A DNA stretch of 10,685 nucleotides from Candidatus Lindowiibacteriota bacterium (GCA_023249255.1 JAHFCY010000105.1:1-10685), one strand, 5' to 3'. Shown: positions 1 through 4,900, counted from the stretch's first letter. The notes: a model not told the origin generated them from the letters alone. Translations and numbers: made by a program.

Positions 1-664
1 GCGCGCCAACCCGTTGCTTCTTAAGGATGACAGTAAAGGAATTGTCTCTGAGAAAATTGTCTTTGCGGCGCTCCGAACCTATTTCAAAGATAACGCTGGC
101 CCCCTGGTACCCCTTCGCAGTCACCTGCACTTGGGCATTTCCCTCCGGAACTTTGGCGAAGTAGGCGACGCCATTCTCATCGGTTGTCAGGCTGCCGCCA
201 GAAGCAATCGTTACCTGCGCCCCGGATAAAGAGTTGGATGTCGCATCATCCACGACCTTCACTTGGACCTTGAAAAACTCATTTTTGGACTTGAGCGTTA
301 TGATAAGCGCGTTATCCCTTTCCGGTTTTATTTCCAAGGACATGCTGCAATCCTCGTATCCCTTCGCCCACACCTCAACTTTGCAATGACCCGCCGGAAG
401 ATCGGTGAAGTGGGCCCGTCCCACTTTGTCGGATATATCGGTCCAACCGGTTGGCAAGACTGCAATGGTTATCTGCGCATCCGGTATCGGAAGGCGATCC
501 TTATCCATGACCGTTACCGTGAGCGTGCCACGCCCCCTCTCAGGTACCTCGGTATTTTTTGCGGCCGACGGAAGAGGCCCTTCAACAATACAGCGCATAG
601 GGTCAGGGAAGAACCCGGCGAAAACTGCGCATATAATCAGCAATCTTATGAAATGTTTATTCAT
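1..664 (-). CDS. Exported protein with tandem carboxypeptidase-regulatory-like repeats (partial, 3' end outside window)
   Basis: An open minus-strand frame of 221 codons starts at ATG 664-662 and runs off the left edge without a stop. AGGAGA at 673-678, eight bases upstream, supports this start. Residues 1-20 (MNKHFIRLLIICAVFAGFFP) look like a signal peptide. Two homologous beta-sandwich-like repeats follow at about 46-125 and 132-215. Each has a V-x-V opening strand, a GAQVTI/DAQITI strand, a DENG/DKVG turn, a LPAG/VPEG loop and a (W/T)AKGY strand, then a charged stretch and a closing hydrophobic strand. This pattern is typical of carboxypeptidase regulatory-like or PEGA-like domains, which act as structural or binding modules in secreted proteins; no catalytic residues are visible. 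The gene starts 22 bases after the stop of the lectin-lobe gene, so the two are probably co-transcribed. The specific role is unknown. Confidence 0.85.
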   Translation of the reverse strand, partial: MNKHFIRLLIICAVFAGFFPDPMRCIVEGPLPSAAKNTEVPERGRGTLTVTVMDKDRLPIPDAQITIAVLPTGWTDISDKVGRAHFTDLPAGHCKVEVWAKGYEDCSMSLEIKPERDNALIITLKSKNEFFKVQVKVVDDATSNSLSGAQVTIASGGSLTTDENGVAYFAKVPEGNAQVQVTAKGYQGASVIFEIGSERRKDNFLRDNSFTVILKKQRVGA

Positions 665-686
665 AAACGGCATCTCCTGATATTTT

Positions 687-1436
687 TCATTTTTTTGGCG
701 GGTTCAATTTTTTAAATCCGCGTTGAACGGCAGGCACATGCGAGTTTTCCAAACCCCATTCCTGATTTTGGCCGCCCTGGTAATTCCACAGCTGTATTTT
801 GCATCCGTCGGCTTTTTGATTATTTTCATCGGCGTCAAGACATTTTCCGCTCGCCGCACTCTTTATTGAATATACGCCATTCGTCAACATGGTCCGGGTA
901 TTCCGCGGCGGGCCGGCATTTATGGTAAACGTTCCCCTGCCGATTTCACGGTCATCAACTATTGCAATCACATTGTAAGTTCCGAGTTCCCAATTGCCGG
1001 GGTCTTTCCATCCCCAGCCGTCGGCTGTCAGCCATGCGGTCTGCCACTCAGACTTGATTTTTAAATCAGAATCGACTTTCCCGATCCGGGGGCCGGGGAC
1101 TCTATAAAAGTTAAACGTAATTGTGCAATGCTGGTCTCTTACATTATATAGATTGTTTGTGACATTTAGTTGTGCACGAATATACCTGGCTGTGCTTTTC
1201 TGAAACTGGTTGTCAAAATGTTTATCTTTATCTTCGGGACAGTCCGATCCGCCTTCAAAGAATTTTACGGAATGAACAGTAAATCCCAACTCTCTTTCCC
1301 TGTTCAACTTTGTTGTTCCGTACAGTTGTGTATTTTCGGCAAGTGAAAACAGACAAAGGCAAATCAATGCTCCAGAGAGGCATAAAATACTGCGGTCTGT
1401 CTTGTTGATATGACCTAAAGAATTCTTATTCCGCAT
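687..1436 (-). CDS. Exported protein of unknown function ending in a single ricin-type lectin lobe
   Basis: This 249-residue frame starts at ATG 1436-1434 and ends at TGA 689-687. No clear ribosome binding site is visible, so the start is tentative. Residues 15-33 form the hydrophobic core of a probable signal peptide. Residues about 50-172 form a beta-rich domain with two conserved-looking segments, VKFFEGG near 57 and a GWGWKDPGNW segment followed by GTYNV in the second half. I associate this pattern with accessory domains of bacterial exported or repeat proteins but cannot name a family. Residues about 186-228 match one lobe of a ricin-type beta-trefoil: Y-S-I-x-S, GKCLDA, IQLWNYQGG and the Q-x-W motif QEW. 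A complete trefoil needs three lobes, and here the protein stops about 20 residues later with a basic tail. It is probably co-transcribed with the downstream repeat-domain gene. Confidence 0.83.
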   Translation of the reverse strand: MRNKNSLGHINKTDRSILCLSGALICLCLFSLAENTQLYGTTKLNRERELGFTVHSVKFFEGGSDCPEDKDKHFDNQFQKSTARYIRAQLNVTNNLYNVRDQHCTITFNFYRVPGPRIGKVDSDLKIKSEWQTAWLTADGWGWKDPGNWELGTYNVIAIVDDREIGRGTFTINAGPPRNTRTMLTNGVYSIKSAASGKCLDADENNQKADGCKIQLWNYQGGQNQEWGLENSHVPAVQRGFKKLNPPKK

Positions 1437-1493
1437 GCCCGTATCGAATCAAGCGCGGTTGGAAATCGCAAGGCGTTGTTTTGAAGAAATATG

Positions 1494-1536
1494 TAGCCCT
1501 AATGTCCGCAGGTTGGAACTCCGCGATCAAGTGGCT
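1494..1536 (-). repeat. Repeat copy A (tRNA-Glu 3'-end-associated repeat, short form)
   Basis: These 43 bases match 3021-3063 (copy C) without gaps, with four differences. The unit starts with the complement of a degraded tRNA-Glu acceptor end (TAGCCCTAA here, TAGCGCCAA in C) and continues into a T-arm-like stretch. Homology to copies B and C stops at the TAG boundary on the low-coordinate side. It is the outermost copy, bounding the decayed toxin-antitoxin module at 1593-1991. Confidence 0.75.
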
Positions 1537-1592
1537 AAAACAGGCAATCGATGTAGAATCAATGGTGTCACTTGCAGAATCGGCGCAGGTGG

Positions 1593-1898
1593 TCAGGCCG
1601 CAGCCTGTTTCAGCAACACCTCGGCAACCATCTTCGGATGCCGGGCCGCTACACTGAGGAGCGCGCGGGCCGGGCCGGAGGGATGCCGGCGCCCCTGCTC
1701 CCAGTCTTAAATGGTATTGACAGACAAACCCAGCATCAACGCGAACTCGGACTGGGATTTTCGGAATTTTTGCTCCCGAATTCGTCTGGCATCGATCTTC
1801 GCATAAGTGAAGACACGGCTCGGCTTCGCTGCTCCCCTCATGATGCGCTTCGCCTCTCTGACACTCCCGACCAAATCAGCGAAATCTTTCTTGTTCAT
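1593..1898 (-). pseudogene. Broken HigA-like (Xre-family) antitoxin gene, copy 1
   Basis: This is homologous, without gaps, to the intact antitoxin gene at 3115-3420. ATG 1898-1896 and the upstream GGAGG (1908-1912) are preserved. Codon 64, CAA (Gln) in the intact copy, is TAA here (1709-1707), which cuts the protein to 63 residues in the middle of the helix-turn-helix, after LSVNTI. The rest of the frame is still recognisable down to the position of the original stop at 1593-1595. The toxin gene that should precede it survives only as a 3' stub and the promoter is gone, so I regard the locus as dead. A residual 63-residue peptide cannot be excluded if transcription reads in. Confidence 0.88.
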
Positions 1899-1902
1899 CT
1901 TG

Positions 1903-1991
1903 CTACGCCTCCAGTTCTCGCCGAATAATCTTTATTTCGGCCTTCGTCAGGTCGGCCTTCTTTGATTTCGGATAGGCCGCCAGCATGTAAA
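1903..1991 (-). pseudogene. 3' stub of a RelE/HigB-like toxin gene, copy 1
   Basis: The stub encodes the last 27 residues of the toxin (from MLAAYPKSKKADLT to the terminal ELEA), with one amino-acid change (A for V) from the intact toxin at 3425-3733. Homology ends at 1991 and repeat copy B begins at 1995, so about 75 N-terminal codons and the promoter/operator were lost at that junction. An open frame continues upstream through the repeat to an ATG at 2172-2170, giving a chimeric 89-residue reading frame (1903-2172). I consider that frame fortuitous because its upstream part is repeat-derived. Confidence 0.85.
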
Positions 1992-1994
1992 TGT

Positions 1995-2072
1995 TGGAAA
2001 GGTTGTCATTCGTTGAGGCGAGCGAAGCGGGATATGCCAAAAAAACATGACGACTAAAAAATAGCCCTAATG
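1995..2072 (-). repeat. Repeat copy B (tRNA-Glu 3'-end-associated repeat, long form)
   Basis: These 78 bases align without gaps to 2954-3031 (copy C), with about four differences. The unit contains GGAAAGG, a GAGGCGAGCGAAGCGGGA segment, an A-run, CGACGACTAAAAAATAG and the complement of an altered tRNA acceptor end (TAGCCCTAA instead of TAGCGCCAA). Read on the minus strand, this is the tail of a tRNA followed by TTTTTTAGTCGTC, as downstream of the real tRNA-Glu at 3832-3904. The bases beyond it (2073-2110) contain TTCGAAC in a T-loop-like context but no complete tRNA. Confidence 0.85.
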
Positions 2073-2157
2073 ATTTGCAGTTCGAACCCCTGTTGCGGTG
2101 GTTCGTCGGGTTGGAAACCTTTCGACGTATCTTTCCCGCACGCAAACAACTCAAAAA

Positions 2158-2186
2158 TTGACAATACATCAAATTTGATGTATTCT
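2158..2186 (+). promoter_or_regulatory. Promoter of the plus-strand toxin-antitoxin module
   Basis: A consensus TTGACA (2158-2163) is followed by a 17-base spacer and TATTCT (2181-2186). The expected transcription start lies about seven bases downstream, at 2193-2194, on the GTG start codon of the toxin gene. There is no room for a ribosome binding site, so the transcript is probably leaderless. Confidence 0.75.
2163..2184. promoter_or_regulatory. 22-bp perfect palindrome, probable antitoxin operator
   Basis: A perfect inverted repeat with half-site AATACATCAAA, centred between 2173 and 2174, fills the promoter spacer and reaches into the -10. Xre-family antitoxins such as HigA typically bind palindromes over their own promoters, so autorepression by the 2554-2853 product is the likely function. 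Binding is inferred, not shown. Confidence 0.8.
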
Positions 2187-2193
2187 GACGGTT

Positions 2194-2547
2194 GTGTATA
2201 AAATCATTTATTATCTAACGGGTCGTGGTGAGGAACCTGTCTATGAGTTTATAGAGAGTCTGGACAAGAAATCCAAAGCCAAAGTTATGGCATTTATTCA
2301 GTTGCTTGAAGAACATGGATCAGAGCTTAGACGACCGTATGCAGATCACGTGCGCGGCAAAATACGTGAGTTACGAATCCAGATGGCGTCCAATTCGTAT
2401 CGAATTTTGCATTTTTTCCAAGTAGGGGAGCAAATTGTTCTTGTCCATGCCTTCGTAAAAAAGACGCAGGAATTGCGGGAGCAAGATATAGAATTGGCAG
2501 AACACAGGATGGCAGATTGGATATCACGATATCCGAAAGGAGACTGA
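2194..2547 (+). CDS. higB: HigB/RelE-superfamily toxin (phage-derived Gp49-like)
   Basis: This 117-residue protein begins at GTG 2194 and ends at TGA 2545-2547. The start is set by family alignment: such toxins typically begin with a segment like MYKIIYY and an RGxxPVxEFI motif, seen here at residues 11-20. The core follows the Gp49-like pattern: LLEEHG (37-42), RRPYADHVRGKIRELR (46-61), S-Y-R-I-L-H-F-F (68-75), VLVHAFVKK (82-90), TQ and a basic helical tail with AEHRMADW. Family members are mRNA interferases that cut mRNA on the ribosome; activity here is inferred. The antitoxin gene follows after a six-base gap. The toxin-first order is characteristic of HigBA. No Shine-Dalgarno sequence precedes the GTG. 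Confidence 0.88.
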   Translation: MYKIIYYLTGRGEEPVYEFIESLDKKSKAKVMAFIQLLEEHGSELRRPYADHVRGKIRELRIQMASNSYRILHFFQVGEQIVLVHAFVKKTQELREQDIELAEHRMADWISRYPKGD

Positions 2548-2553
2548 CAGAAA

Positions 2554-2853
2554 ATGAGGGCCCTAAAGATCAGGACATTTCAAGATCACCTTCGAAAGGA
2601 ATTAAAAGACCCGGAATTTCGGAAGCACTTTGAAGAGGAACGGCGGGCGTTGTCGTTAGCGATGAGAATTGTCGCTTTGCGGCAAAAACACGGCTGGACT
2701 CAAAAGGACTTTGCGAAGGCGATGGGAACCAGCCAGCAAGTCGTCTCCCGAATCGAAAGTGGGGACTATGAAGGTTTCACATTAAAAACGTTGGAGCGAA
2801 TCGCACAAGCAACGGGCACCAGGTTAAATATCGATTTTCTGCCGGCGGCGTGA
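2554..2853 (+). CDS. higA: HigA-like antitoxin, Xre-family helix-turn-helix
   Basis: This 99-residue protein starts at ATG 2554 and ends at TGA 2851-2853. AAAGGAG at 2536-2542, inside the end of the toxin gene, serves as ribosome binding site. The N-terminal 35 residues are charged and helical, as expected for the toxin-binding segment. Residues about 38-95 form an Xre/Cro-type helix-turn-helix with QKHGWTQKDFAKAMGTSQQ and VSRIESGDYEGFTLKTLERIA. Its expected roles are to neutralise the upstream toxin and to repress the operon through the palindrome at 2163-2184. The sequence is unrelated, beyond the fold, to the antitoxin at 3115-3420. Nothing suggests damage, so the pair looks functional. 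Confidence 0.9.
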   Translation: MRALKIRTFQDHLRKELKDPEFRKHFEEERRALSLAMRIVALRQKHGWTQKDFAKAMGTSQQVVSRIESGDYEGFTLKTLERIAQATGTRLNIDFLPAA

Positions 2854-2953
2854 GATTCATTCGTGCCATTCGGATGGAGAGCGATTTCGAACCGTCGTAA
2901 CTTCCTGTGTCTTCCAATACTTAACCGGCAATGGTATCAGGCAAAATGTTTGA

Positions 2954-3063
2954 TGGAAAGGTCGTCATTCGTTGAGGCGAGCGAAGCGGGATATGCCAAA
3001 AAAACACGACGACTAAAAAATAGCGCCAATGTCCGCAGGTTGGAACCCCGCGATCAAATGGCT
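2954..3063 (-). repeat. Repeat copy C (tRNA-Glu 3'-end-associated repeat, complete form)
   Basis: This copy joins the two sub-blocks. Bases 2954-3031 match copy B, and bases 3021-3063 match copy A. Bases 3006-3029 are identical to 3817-3840, which spans the last eight bases of the real tRNA-Glu and its downstream flank. On the minus strand a T-arm-like hairpin (GCGGG-GTTCCAA-CCTGC) lies six bases before TTGGCGCTA. No anticodon arm or 5' acceptor half is present, so this is not a tRNA gene. The copy lies between the two intact toxin-antitoxin modules. Confidence 0.85.
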
Positions 3064-3113
3064 TGAGATGGTGACGGCATTAGGGTCAATGCTTAAAGCC
3101 GCGTGATCTTCCT

Positions 3114-3513
3114 GTCAGGCCGCAGCCTGTTTCAGCAATACCTCGGCAACCATTTTCGGATGCCGGGACGCCACACTGAGAAGCGCGCGGGCCGGGCCGG
3201 AGGGATGCCGACGCCCCTGCTCCCAGTCTTGAATGGTATTGACCGAAAGGCCCAGCATCAACGCGAACTCGGACTGAGATTTTCTGAATTTTTGTTCCCG
3301 AATGCGTCTGACGTCGATCTTCGCATAAGTGAAGACACGGCTCGGCTTCGCTGCGCCCCTCATGATGCGCTTCGCTTCTCTGACACTCCCAATCATCTCA
3401 TCGAAATCTTTCTTGTTCATCTTGCTACGCCTCCAGTTCTCGCCGAATAATCTTGATTTCGGCCTTTGTCAAGTCGACCTTCTTGGACTTTGGATAAGCC
3501 GCCAGCATGTAAA
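3114..3513. repeat. Toxin-antitoxin duplication, copy 2 (partner at 1592-1991)
   Basis: Gap-free counterpart of 1592-1991. This copy continues into a complete toxin gene and promoter up to 3768, whereas the partner is cut at 1991. It is therefore the better model of the ancestral module. Confidence 0.9.
3115..3420 (-). CDS. HigA-like antitoxin, Xre-family (intact copy 2)
   Basis: This 101-residue protein starts at ATG 3420-3418, nine bases after a strong GGAGG (3434-3430) that lies in the last codons of the toxin gene. It ends at TGA 3117-3115. Residues 1-35 are charged and contain SVREAKRIMRG. Residues about 38-92 form the helix-turn-helix, with SQSEFALMLGLSVNTIQDWEQG and RRHPSGPARALL. This arrangement is characteristic of antitoxins partnering RelE/HigB toxins of the Y-Y-W type (YiaG/NadS-like group). 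Its expected roles are neutralising the toxin at 3425-3733 and repressing the promoter at 3740-3768. It is separated from the toxin stop by four bases. Codon 64, nonsense in the second copy, is a sense codon here. Confidence 0.9.
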   Translation of the reverse strand: MNKKDFDEMIGSVREAKRIMRGAAKPSRVFTYAKIDVRRIREQKFRKSQSEFALMLGLSVNTIQDWEQGRRHPSGPARALLSVASRHPKMVAEVLLKQAAA

Positions 3514-3733
3514 ACGCTTCATCGGAACCCTTCCAATAGTAGATGACCCGTGCACCGCCGCGGCGGCCCTTGCCCCCGGCACCCCATCGTAGTTTTCGCA
3601 TCCCACCGCTGCCTGAAATAACCCTTCCGATCCGCGGATCGGTGATGAGGTATTCCTGTAAATTCATATATTCGTCGTCCGACAGAAGTGCGCAAATCTG
3701 CCGCGTAAACAGGGTGGTCTCTACGAATCTCAC
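3425..3733 (-). CDS. RelE/HigB-like toxin (intact copy 2), GTG start
   Basis: I choose GTG 3733-3731, giving 102 residues. The frame is open for 19 more codons up to an ATG at 3790, but those codons run through the promoter and operator, and family members typically begin with MRFxETxxFTRxI as here. Recognisable features are FVETTLFTRQI (3-13), LLSDDEY (16-22), GSGGMRKLRW (41-50), a glycine/arginine loop GKGRRGGARVIYYW (54-67), FYMLAAYPKSKK (74-85), and DLTKAE near the end. Family members are small ribonuclease-like toxins; the target is inferred. The stop is TAG 3427-3425, four bases before the antitoxin ATG. The GTG sits seven bases from the -10 box, so translation is probably leaderless. 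Confidence 0.87.
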   Translation of the reverse strand: MRFVETTLFTRQICALLSDDEYMNLQEYLITDPRIGRVISGSGGMRKLRWGAGGKGRRGGARVIYYWKGSDEAFYMLAAYPKSKKVDLTKAEIKIIRRELEA

Positions 3734-3739
3734 ATTCAG

Positions 3740-3768
3740 AGTATACGGCAGTGCCGTATAGATGTCAA
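3740..3768 (-). promoter_or_regulatory. Promoter of the minus-strand toxin-antitoxin module
   Basis: On the minus strand, TTGACA (3768-3763) is followed by a 17-base spacer and TATACT (3745-3740), close to a perfect housekeeping-sigma promoter. The seventh base after the -10 is 3733, the G of the toxin's GTG. The geometry is the same as at 2158-2186 although the sequences differ. Confidence 0.8.
3742..3760. promoter_or_regulatory. 19-bp perfect palindrome, probable antitoxin operator
   Basis: TATACGGCA and its reverse complement TGCCGTATA flank one central base (3751). The palindrome fills the promoter spacer and overlaps four bases of the -10 box. It differs in sequence from the operator of the plus-strand module, so cross-regulation is not expected. 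Its counterpart in the decayed copy has been deleted. Confidence 0.8.
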
Positions 3769-3797
3769 GCAGTTCGTTTAGGTGCGCCACAGGCAGG

Positions 3798-3840
3798 ACA
3801 TGCCAATAAAAAAACTACGACGACTAAAAAATAGCGCCAA
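3798..3840 (-). repeat. Repeat copy D: tRNA-Glu 3' end and downstream flank
   Basis: This is the probable parental copy. It comprises the last bases of tRNA-Glu (3832-3840) and the flank reading TTTTTTAGTCGTCGT on the minus strand, then a second T-run and GGCATGTCC. Bases 3817-3840 are identical to 3006-3029 in copy C. The outer part differs from B and C by small insertions in the T-run and lacks the GAGGCGAGCGAAGCGGG segment. Confidence 0.8.
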
Positions 3841-3904
3841 CGGGATTTGAACCCGTGTTACCGCCTTGAGAGGGCGGTGTCCTAGGCCCCTAGACGATGG
3901 CGCC
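3832..3904 (-). tRNA. tRNA-Glu (anticodon CTC)
   Basis: The 73-base transcript folds as a complete cloverleaf. The acceptor stem is GGCGCCA paired with TGGCGCT (G1-U72 wobble), with discriminator A at 3832. The D-arm is GTCTAGGGGCCTAGGAC. The anticodon stem is CCGCC/GGCGG with loop CTCTCAA, giving anticodon CTC, which reads GAG (Glu). The T-arm is ACGGG-TTCAAAT-CCCGT. CCA is not encoded; six T follow immediately. It lies downstream of, and on the same strand as, the UDP-sugar genes, but with a promoter-like stretch of its own. Confidence 0.96.
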
Positions 3905-3914
3905 GTTCGTGTCT

Positions 3915-3944
3915 CTTATAATATGCCCAAGGTTCAACGTTCAA
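3915..3944 (-). promoter_or_regulatory. Possible tRNA-Glu promoter
   Basis: On the minus strand, TTGAAC (3944-3939) and TATAAG (3920-3915) are separated by 18 bases, about ten bases upstream of the tRNA. TATTAT (3923-3918) overlaps and is an alternative -10. TTGAAC occurs three times between 3932 and 3958, so the -35 choice is uncertain and the stretch may also be a simple intergenic repeat. Confidence 0.4.
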
Positions 3945-3967
3945 TGTGCAGAGTTCAAAACAGGAAA

Positions 3968-4900
3968 TCAATGAATACGGGATCGGAAATCTTCGAACGT
4001 GCGTTGCAGGCCATCCTTCAGCGGGACGCGGGGTTCCCAGCCGAGAAGGGTCCGGGCTTTGGCGATGTCCGGACAACGGACTTTTGGATCATCGGTCGGC
4101 AGAGGTTTATACGCGACCGGCATTTTTTTCCCGACGATCTCCTCCAACACGCGGATGAAATCGAGAATCGTTCGCTCCTCCGGATTGCCGATGTTCATCG
4201 GATCGGAATGATCGGATTTCATGAGGCGGACGATGCCTTCCACAAGATCATCAACGTAGCAGAATGAGCGCGTCTGTTTCCCATCGCCGTAGATGGTGAG
4301 CAGCTCGCCCCGGATGTGCTGAACAAGCATGTTTGGAATAAGCCGGCCGTCGGAGAGTTTCATGCGGGGGCCGTAGGTGTTGAAAATTCTCACAATGCGG
4401 GTGTCGAGATTATGTTCGCGGTGATACGCCATCGTGATCGCCTCGGCAAATCGCTTGGCCTCGTCATAGACGCCGCGCGGACCGATCGGATTCACGTTGC
4501 CCCAGTACGACTCCTTCTGCGGCGACACCAGCGGATCGCCGTAGACTTCTGATGTCGAGGCCAGAAGAAACTTTGCCCGATGCGCTTTCGCCAAGCCCAG
4601 CATGTTGTGGGTTCCCAGCGCGCCCACTTTGAGCGTCGGGATCGGCAGGCGCGCATAATCGACGGGACTGGCCGGGGAGGCAAAATGGAGAATGCTGTCG
4701 ATCGGGCCATCCAGCAGAACCTGTTTGGAGACATCCAATTCGAGAAACTGGAATTTTGACGATTTCAGAAACGGCGCGACGTTATTCCGGTCGCCCGTCA
4801 GCAGGTTGTCGATGCAGATGACTTCATGTCCCTCGTTCAAAAATCGCTCGCAGAGATGCGACCCGAGAAATCCTGCGCCGCCGCTGACAACAATCCTCAT
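3968..4900 (-). CDS. uxs: UDP-glucuronate decarboxylase (UDP-xylose synthase), SDR family
   Basis: This 310-residue protein starts at ATG 4900-4898, five bases after the ugd stop, with GAAGG just upstream. The frame is open further upstream but only through the end of ugd, and family members begin at [13 protein letters not shown] as here. It is an extended short-chain dehydrogenase: NAD-binding GGAGFLG (7-13), acidic D31 after the second strand, TSEVYGD (116-122), [11 protein letters not shown] (132-142), catalytic Y145 and K149 (YDEAKR), [10 protein letters not shown] (171-180) and [10 protein letters not shown] (211-220). The [11 protein letters not shown] segment is characteristic of UDP-xylose synthases rather than dTDP-glucose dehydratases. 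The enzyme converts UDP-glucuronate to UDP-xylose and CO2 in the cytoplasm, using the product of the adjacent upstream ugd. It is the last protein gene of the operon. Confidence 0.93.
   Translation of the reverse strand: MRIVVSGGAGFLGSHLCERFLNEGHEVICIDNLLTGDRNNVAPFLKSSKFQFLELDVSKQVLLDGPIDSILHFASPASPVDYARLPIPTLKVGALGTHNMLGLAKAHRAKFLLASTSEVYGDPLVSPQKESYWGNVNPIGPRGVYDEAKRFAEAITMAYHREHNLDTRIVRIFNTYGPRMKLSDGRLIPNMLVQHIRGELLTIYGDGKQTRSFCYVDDLVEGIVRLMKSDHSDPMNIGNPEERTILDFIRVLEEIVGKKMPVAYKPLPTDDPKVRCPDIAKARTLLGWEPRVPLKDGLQRTFEDFRSRIH

Larger units (their letters stand above)
1592..1991. repeat. Toxin-antitoxin duplication, copy 1 (partner at 3114-3513)
   Basis: This 400-base block aligns without gaps at a constant offset of 1522 to 3114-3513. 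I counted about 32 differences by eye, roughly 92% identity. It covers the whole antitoxin gene and the 3' end of the toxin gene. The outer boundary lies just past the antitoxin stop and the inner boundary inside the toxin gene. Confidence 0.9.

Noticed and set aside
14-715. Plus-strand open frames opposite the left-edge exported protein
   Set aside because: The minus strand has a signal peptide, a ribosome binding site and two homologous domain repeats. The plus-strand frames show no recognisable features.
1437-1493. Promoter for the lectin-lobe gene
   Set aside because: Only weak -35/-10-like matches exist and no ribosome binding site precedes ATG 1436, so I could not support a specific call.
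2854-2953. A terminator or small gene after the plus-strand antitoxin
   Set aside because: I see no stem followed by a T-run and no frame with a ribosome binding site; the stretch appears featureless up to repeat C.
1494-3063. Additional complete tRNA genes at repeat copies A, B and C
   Set aside because: Only acceptor-3' and T-arm-like pieces are present. There is no anticodon arm or matching 5' acceptor strand.
3425-3790. ATG at 3790 as start of the minus-strand toxin (121 residues)
   Set aside because: The extra 19 codons run through the -35, palindrome and -10, and family members begin where GTG 3733 is.
1494-3904. A CRISPR array or an integron
   Set aside because: Spacing is irregular (about 500-960 bases), intervals carry genes, and neither cas genes nor an integrase or typical attC fold is visible in the window.
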